Part shown: piece by piece, positions 56,372 through 60,000 of the stretch
How positions within the stretch are numbered: the first letter of the stretch is position 1
Layout: the number at the start of each line of letters is the position of its first letter
Assembly: GCA_045600105.1 (NCBI GenBank)
Contig: JAZRXG010000030.1
Location: 1-60,000 of the forward strand
Direction: 5' to 3'
DNA from: UBA1206 sp045600105
GTDB taxonomy: Bacteria; Bacillota; Clostridia; Oscillospirales; CAG-382
DNA: 60,000 nucleotides
Notes under the pieces: model-generated
What the model was told of the DNA's origin: nothing
The model's database searches: none
The model's input: the letters and a program-made list of their open reading frames with translations, nothing else
Made by a program: the position numbers and the translations under genes

Positions 56372-56375
56372 GAAA
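56327..56375 (+). repeat. Left attachment repeat (inside tRNA-Arg)
   Basis: Begins CTCCTAAGCG in the anticodon loop and ends in CGCCAGAAA, 49 bp identical to the right copy. The bases on either side differ between the copies. Confidence 0.92.
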
Positions 56376-56408
56376 GCACTTATTTTCGGATAGGTGCTTT
56401 TTTTTGCT
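56373..56408 (+). terminator. Terminator after tRNA-Arg, carried by the islet
   Basis: AAAGCAC (56373-56379) pairs with GTGCTTT (56394-56400), extended inward by TA, followed by T8. It replaces the original tRNA terminator, now at 58667-58696. Confidence 0.8.
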
Positions 56409-56424
56409 TTTTTTCAAAAAAATA

Positions 56425-56453
56425 TTGAAATATCAGCTGAAATATGTTATGCT
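56425..56453 (+). promoter_or_regulatory. Sigma-A promoter of the islet ligase
   Basis: TTGAAA (56425-56430) and TATGCT (56448-56453), 17 bp apart. Transcription would start near 56460, at the 5' arm of the structured leader. Confidence 0.75.
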
Positions 56454-56460
56454 TTTAATG

Positions 56461-56607
56461 CCAAACCAACTGAATAATGCGGAAGTATAATGGATCTCTA
56501 CGGGAATATTATGCTCTTTTTCCGCAGCACCAAAATGAATCTGATAAAAACGCAGGTCTCGATTCTGGTGTTGTAAAAGAGCAATCTTTTCCGCAGAGTT
56601 GGTTTGG
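56461..56607 (+). ncRNA. Candidate structured leader RNA (four-helix junction)
   Basis: Helix P1 is an 11-bp perfect pairing of CCAAACCAACT (56461-56471) with AGTTGGTTTGG (56597-56607). Inside it lie P2 TGCGGAA/TTCCGCA (56478-56484, 56520-56526); P3 CACCA..GAATC with GATTCTGGTG (56528-56541, 56561-56570), with an asymmetric 4-base bulge; and P4 AAAAGA-GCAA-TCTTTT (56575-56590), capped by a GNRA tetraloop. A second TTTTCCGCAG (56587-56596) could replace the P2 3' strand. An intrinsic terminator follows. I recognise no known riboswitch class or T-box. Confidence 0.6.
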
Positions 56608-56631
56608 CGACTATCGGAGTCTGCGTTTTTT

Positions 56632-56666
56632 GTGCGGCTGCTTCGGTAGCCGCACTTTTTATTTTT
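56632..56666 (+). terminator. Terminator just before the ligase ribosome site (attenuator)
   Basis: GTGCGGCTGC and GTAGCCGCAC pair over ten positions (including one G-T) around a UUCG tetraloop, followed by TTTTTATTTTT. Only the ribosome site GGGGGGA separates it from the start codon, so the ligase can be made only if it is bypassed. Confidence 0.88.
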
Positions 56667-56679
56667 GGGGGGATTTAAA

Positions 56680-58401
56680 ATGGAAGCAGAAAAGAAACTG
56701 ACGGGCTACCCGTCCATAGACAAACCGTGGCTGAAATATTACACCGAAGAGGCAATTAACGCCCCTCTGCCGGAGTGCACCATATACGAATACTTGTGGG
56801 AGAATAACAAAGACCATTTGGAAGATTATGCCCTTGATTACTACGGAACTAAAATTACTTATGGGCAGCTGTTCAAAAACATTAAAAGCGCTGCTTCCGG
56901 TTTGTATGCTCTTGGAATCAGAAAGGGCGATATCGTAACCGTACTCAGTGTCAATACCCCGGAATTAATCTATTGCCTGTTTGGATTGAACATCATTGGC
57001 GCTATTCCTATGATGGAATACGTAACTGAATCCGCTGATGAAGCACTGAAAAATATAGAGTCAAGCCACTCGGAATATGTAATCGTACTTGATTACCTGC
57101 TGAATAATTTTCAAACAATAGCTCTGTCGGAGAATATCAAAAAAATCATTGTGCTTGGTATCGCCGATTCAATGCCGTTGATTGCGGGATTGGCTGCGAG
57201 AGCAAAAGTAAAACTCAGAATATGTGAAAAAAGCATATCATACAAAGAAATGATTTCCGTCAACGGTGAATTTGTCTCAGCTCCGTATATCAAAAATCAA
57301 ACGGCGGTTATTGTTCATTCCGGCGGAACGACCGGAACACCAAAAGGCGTATGTTTATCAAATGAAAATGTAAATTATGTCGCATGGGCTTTTATTTTCA
57401 ACAATAACGATTTTTATCAAAAAGAATCGATGTTTTCATGCATCCCGGCTTTTCATGCTTTTGGATTTGTAATGGGACTTGTTATGCCACTAAACAAAGG
57501 AGGACAATTAATCCTAACTGTTAACTACGACGAAAAGCATTTTGTACAAACGATACTTCGTAAGAAACCAAATCATTCTATGTCAAGTTCGACTTATATG
57601 TCTGCATTCATCGAGGACAAAAAGATTCAAAAAATGGATTTTTCCCACTACCATGTATGTGGACTTGGTGGGACTCCTATGACCAATGCATCGGAAACTA
57701 ATCTTGAGTCTTTTTTTGCATCACGTAATTCAGCGGCAAGACCTAATATCGGTTATGGAATGTCAGAATTAGCTTCTGCGGTTTGCACAGAACTCAACAG
57801 ATATTACGGAAAAAAAGGAAGTGTCGGACTTCCATTGCCTAAAGCAATTATTCGTGTTATTGATACGGAAACAAACGAAGAACTCCCTTATAATCAAGAC
57901 GGCGAGTTGTATATTTCGTCTCCCGGCTTAATGTTACAATACCATTTGAATGAAGCGGAAACAAAAGCGGTTCTTTATACGGATTCCAACGGAGTACGTT
58001 GGATCAAGAGCGGCGATCTCGGACACATTGACGAGGACGGTTTTGTTTTCATTACCGGAAAACTGAAAAGAATATATACGGCACGCGCACAAAAAGACGG
58101 ACCGATAATGCATATTTTCCCTGATTACATTGCAAACGTGGTTGCAAAGCATCCGGCTGTAAACGAATGCGCTATTGTCTGCATCCCTCACCCTGAATTA
58201 AAGAGTATACCTGTTGCTTTTGTAACAGTAAATGAGCATGAGAACTCTACTGAAATTTCTCAAAAAATACTCGATTATTGTATGACTGAATTGCCTCAGC
58301 ACAGCATCCCAAAGCATTGCTATGTTGTTCCGTCTATACCAAAAACCCCAATCGGCAAAGTCGATTACCGTGCACTTGAAAAAGAAGCGGAAAACAAGTG
58401 A
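56680..58401 (+). CDS. AMP-forming acyl-CoA synthetase/acyl-AMP ligase
   Basis: A 573-residue class I adenylate-forming enzyme that activates a carboxylic acid with ATP. The phosphate loop is VIVHSGGTTGTPKGV (about 208-222), A5 is GYGMSELASAVC, A7 is KSGDLGHIDEDGF, A8 is ITGKLKRIYTARAQKDG, and A10 is PKTPIGKVDYRAL with the catalytic Lys. The substrate is unknown. The start at 56680 has GGGGGGA 7 bp upstream. Codon use is AT-richer than in the flanks and it is the only gene of the islet, indicating horizontal transfer. No carrier protein or NRPS gene adjoins it, so CoA is the likely acceptor. Confidence 0.9.
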   Translation: MEAEKKLTGYPSIDKPWLKYYTEEAINAPLPECTIYEYLWENNKDHLEDYALDYYGTKITYGQLFKNIKSAASGLYALGIRKGDIVTVLSVNTPELIYCLFGLNIIGAIPMMEYVTESADEALKNIESSHSEYVIVLDYLLNNFQTIALSENIKKIIVLGIADSMPLIAGLAARAKVKLRICEKSISYKEMISVNGEFVSAPYIKNQTAVIVHSGGTTGTPKGVCLSNENVNYVAWAFIFNNNDFYQKESMFSCIPAFHAFGFVMGLVMPLNKGGQLILTVNYDEKHFVQTILRKKPNHSMSSSTYMSAFIEDKKIQKMDFSHYHVCGLGGTPMTNASETNLESFFASRNSAARPNIGYGMSELASAVCTELNRYYGKKGSVGLPLPKAIIRVIDTETNEELPYNQDGELYISSPGLMLQYHLNEAETKAVLYTDSNGVRWIKSGDLGHIDEDGFVFITGKLKRIYTARAQKDGPIMHIFPDYIANVVAKHPAVNECAIVCIPHPELKSIPVAFVTVNEHENSTEISQKILDYCMTELPQHSIPKHCYVVPSIPKTPIGKVDYRALEKEAENK

Positions 58402-58620
58402 AACCCCGGCACCGCAAGGTACTGCACGGTATCAAATTGTACTATTGTCATTTCCCGTTTTTCGGTTGCCCTGCTAATTGTCTGCTAAGCGGAGCGAATG
58501 AATCGGGATAAAATCAACAGGGACGGCATAACACAACAACGAGGCAAAACATATAAAAACGCCATACAATACGGTACTTCCGAGTACTGCAAGGGACTGC
58601 AAACGCCCGACCTTTCCAAA
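58402..58620. other. Islet right flank without a gene
   Basis: No ORF with a ribosome site. Octamers GTACTGCA occur at 58419-58426 and 58584-58591, with a near copy GGACTGCA at 58594-58601, possible recombinase arm sites. Confidence 0.4.
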
Positions 58621-58669
58621 CTCCTAAGCGAAAGGCCCGCGGTTCAAATCCGCGCAGGGACGCCAGAAA
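58621..58669 (+). repeat. Right attachment repeat (tRNA-Arg 3' half)
   Basis: 49 bp identical to 56327-56375, but preceded by unrelated sequence, so it cannot form a tRNA. It is interpreted as the displaced original 3' end of the gene. Confidence 0.92.
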
Positions 58670-58696
58670 AGCCGCAGGTTTATGCCTGCGGCTTTT
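58667..58696. terminator. Original tRNA-Arg terminator, now orphaned
   Basis: AAAAGCCGCAGG and CCTGCGGCTTTT arms around a six-base loop, immediately after the right attachment repeat. It also faces the end of the XRE pseudogene on the minus strand. Confidence 0.8.
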
Positions 58697-58736
58697 CGTT
58701 ATTCTTTCGCTTTTCCCGTATCATACGGCGAGTGAT

Positions 58737-59765
58737 TCATTTTTCGAATACTCCGGCATACTTTGCGTCTTTTGCTATCGCGTCTTTCAGATTTTCGGGG
58801 ATCGCTTCCATCCACGACGCCCAATAATCATCGGGTATAACAGGAAAATTCTCGCTCGGGAACGTGACCTTTGACACGAGAGGCGCGGTATAATGATAAA
58901 CTCCGGTATTGCGGATCGAACGGTATTTTTCATTATGCCCGTATGCCTTGTCGAAATACTCCTTTGCTTTCACGGCGTCCGAACGGAAACGCGCTTCGAA
59001 CAAAGCACAAGAAAGATACAGATCGCGCATATTCAGGTGCACGTACCCGAAATTTCCGTCGCTGAAAACCGTCTCCGACAAACGTGCCAGTTCGGTCAGC
59101 AGTCTGACCCCCGTGTCGGTGGTAAATACGGATATTTTCGACGCGACGGCAGTCAGCACAAGATTTTCAAGCTGACGCAAAAGAGCTATGATAGCTTCTC
59201 CCGAATACATATCCTTTTCTTCTTCCTTTGAGGAATACGTCAGAAGCATTTCTTTGCAGACTATTATCGAGTTTTGTTTTTGCGCCAGCTCCAGTGCCTT
59301 GTCGTTTCTCCCGATCTTACCGTACAAAATGATCAGATTCATCAGCACCACCTCGCGGTCATCCTGCGGAATGTCAGTTTTCAACACCTTTTCCGCAACG
59401 TCGACCGCTTCCTGCCACAATTCGTTTCCGGCATTATAGTCAAAGTCCTCGTGCGCATAATCAGACCCGTCGGACGTATATGATCTTGCTCCGTATTTCT
59501 GCCATCCGCCAATGAAAAGAGCGAGAAAAAGCTTTACGAGTATCTGCGGCTCGGACGGATATTCTTCGGCAGCCGAGCGCAGCATTCCGATGCAGCCGCT
59601 CAGATCTCCGAGCGCGTTTATGGATCTGTCCGCATCGGCAAGGATCCTGCCGATCGTTTTTTCCCGTTCCTCGCTGTATCCGAAAAGCTCGTCTATGGAA
59701 ACGTGAAAATAGTGTGCAATTGACGGTATCAGTTCCATATCGGGATACGCGCCGCCCGTCTCCCA
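58737..59765 (-). pseudogene. XRE-family regulator, truncated at its DNA-binding end
   Basis: Translation of the minus strand reads W-E-T-G-G-A-Y-P-D-M from 59765, then ELIPSIAHYFHVSIDELFGYSEER, the second half of an HTH_3 domain with its typical end. A helical, TPR-like sensor region of about 300 residues follows to 58737. Directly before the Trp codon comes Leu then an in-frame TAA, and the sequence switches to the flank of a recombinase gene. About the first 30-35 residues (helices 1-3, including the recognition helix) are missing. An internal ATG (59738) could still start a 333-residue remnant without DNA-binding ability. Confidence 0.82.
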
Positions 59766-59812
59766 AAGTTAAGGATATTGCGAGTATCTTTGTCTTTTGT
59801 CTTTATTTTGTG

Positions 59813-60000
59813 TCAATCAATCTTTCCTACAAAGCGGTAATAAATCTCAACTTCCTGCTCCCGGAAGCCCAATTCCGTCTTGACGGCATCATGCACGACG
59901 ATTTTTTCAATCAGTGCGTTCAGCAGTCCGGCAGTCAGCTCCTGCGGATCGGTGTACTGACGAATGAGCTTGACCCACTTTTCGGCGTTCGTTTCCGACT
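59813..60000 (-). CDS. Serine recombinase C-terminus (DUF4368), partial at window edge
   Basis: The last 62 residues of a large recombinase, cut off by the window end. The pattern AEKWVKLIRQYTDPQELTAG, LLNALIEKIVVHDAVK and QEVEIYYRFVGKID is the DUF4368 tail of resolvase/invertase-type integrases found on Clostridial mobile elements. Only 47 bases separate its stop from the broken XRE gene, as expected when the recombinase is at the end of an integrated element. Confidence 0.85.
   Translation of the reverse strand, partial: SETNAEKWVKLIRQYTDPQELTAGLLNALIEKIVVHDAVKTELGFREQEVEIYYRFVGKID

Larger units (their letters stand above)
56327..58669 (+). mobile_element. Minimal islet integrated at tRNA-Arg
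   Basis: A 49-bp perfect direct repeat bounds it: 56327-56375 and 58621-58669, from the anticodon loop of tRNA-Arg to 4 bases past CCA. This is the usual product of tyrosine-recombinase integration. One repeat-to-repeat unit is 2,294 bp. It holds a terminator, a promoter, a structured leader and one acyl-AMP ligase gene; its base composition is visibly more AT-rich than the flanks. No integrase gene is present, so it is a remnant or a trans-mobilised element. Confidence 0.85.

Noticed and set aside
56461..56607. T-box leader for an aminoacyl or amino-acid gene
   Set aside because: No AGGGUGGNACCGCG-type antitermination motif or UGGN box, and the downstream gene is an acyl-AMP ligase.
58621..58669. 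Second tRNA-Arg gene
   Set aside because: Only the 3' half is present; no acceptor 5' strand or D-arm upstream. It is an attachment repeat.
58498..58827. 109-codon open frame across the right attachment site
   Set aside because: It runs through the tRNA fragment and a terminator, has no ribosome site, and translates to no recognisable domain.

Overview
The window looks like chromosomal DNA from an uncultured Gram-positive anaerobe of the class Clostridia, probably a gut-type Oscillospirales or Christensenellales relative. The basis is a sortase-anchored (LPATG) isopeptide pilin, the DUF512-der-plsY and DUF177-rpmF pairs, mnmE-mnmG-rsmG, a glycine riboswitch, strong GGAG-type ribosome sites, and many sigma-A promoters with 17-bp spacers. 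Base composition is near half GC except in one AT-richer islet. I cannot name a species.

Layout. 1-4.7 kb: a hairpin array, an LPATG pilin and three tandem secreted MucBP/InlB-like paralogues. 4.7-8.1 kb: tmcAL and ackA fired from overlapping divergent promoters, a small protein, and a REP-associated transposase carrying two inverted REP-like palindromes. 8.1-10.8 kb: a zinc-ribbon membrane protein, a ribbon-helix-helix protein and an autoregulated MerR-type regulator. 10.9-17 kb: rarA, a second hairpin array, plsY, der, a DUF512 radical-SAM protein, rpmF and DUF177. 17-25.2 kb: a QueG-like ferredoxin, rsmG, mnmG, mnmE, trmL (tRNA modification) and divergent secA. 25.4-28.5 kb: two coupled membrane proteins of unknown function and a lipoprotein. 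28.5-35.9 kb: a phosphoribosyltransferase, pepF, a YitT transporter, hom, nif3, a lipoprotein and an unknown membrane protein. 35.9-40.6 kb: a glycine-riboswitch-controlled alanine/glycine symporter, nagA and a ROK protein. 40.7-49.8 kb: a DUF3899 protein and an oligopeptide ABC operon (A-B-C-D-F) in which four of five subunits are greatly enlarged. 50-56 kb: trmK, metH, metF, yigZ and aspartate kinase, a methionine/threonine-branch cluster.

The right end is accessory. A tRNA-Arg(CCU) gene carries a 49-bp duplication of its 3' half 2.29 kb downstream. Between the copies lies an AT-rich islet with one acyl-AMP ligase gene behind an apparently structured, terminator-ended leader RNA. Further right, an XRE regulator has lost its DNA-binding end where a serine-recombinase gene begins and runs off the window.

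Three patterns recur across intergenic DNA. One is palindromes with variable arms joined by a constant 7-nt linker. The second is hairpins with different arms around a shared A-rich/CGCG core. The third is a 7-8-nt-period TTAAGC repeat that often supplies the stop codon of the gene it abuts.
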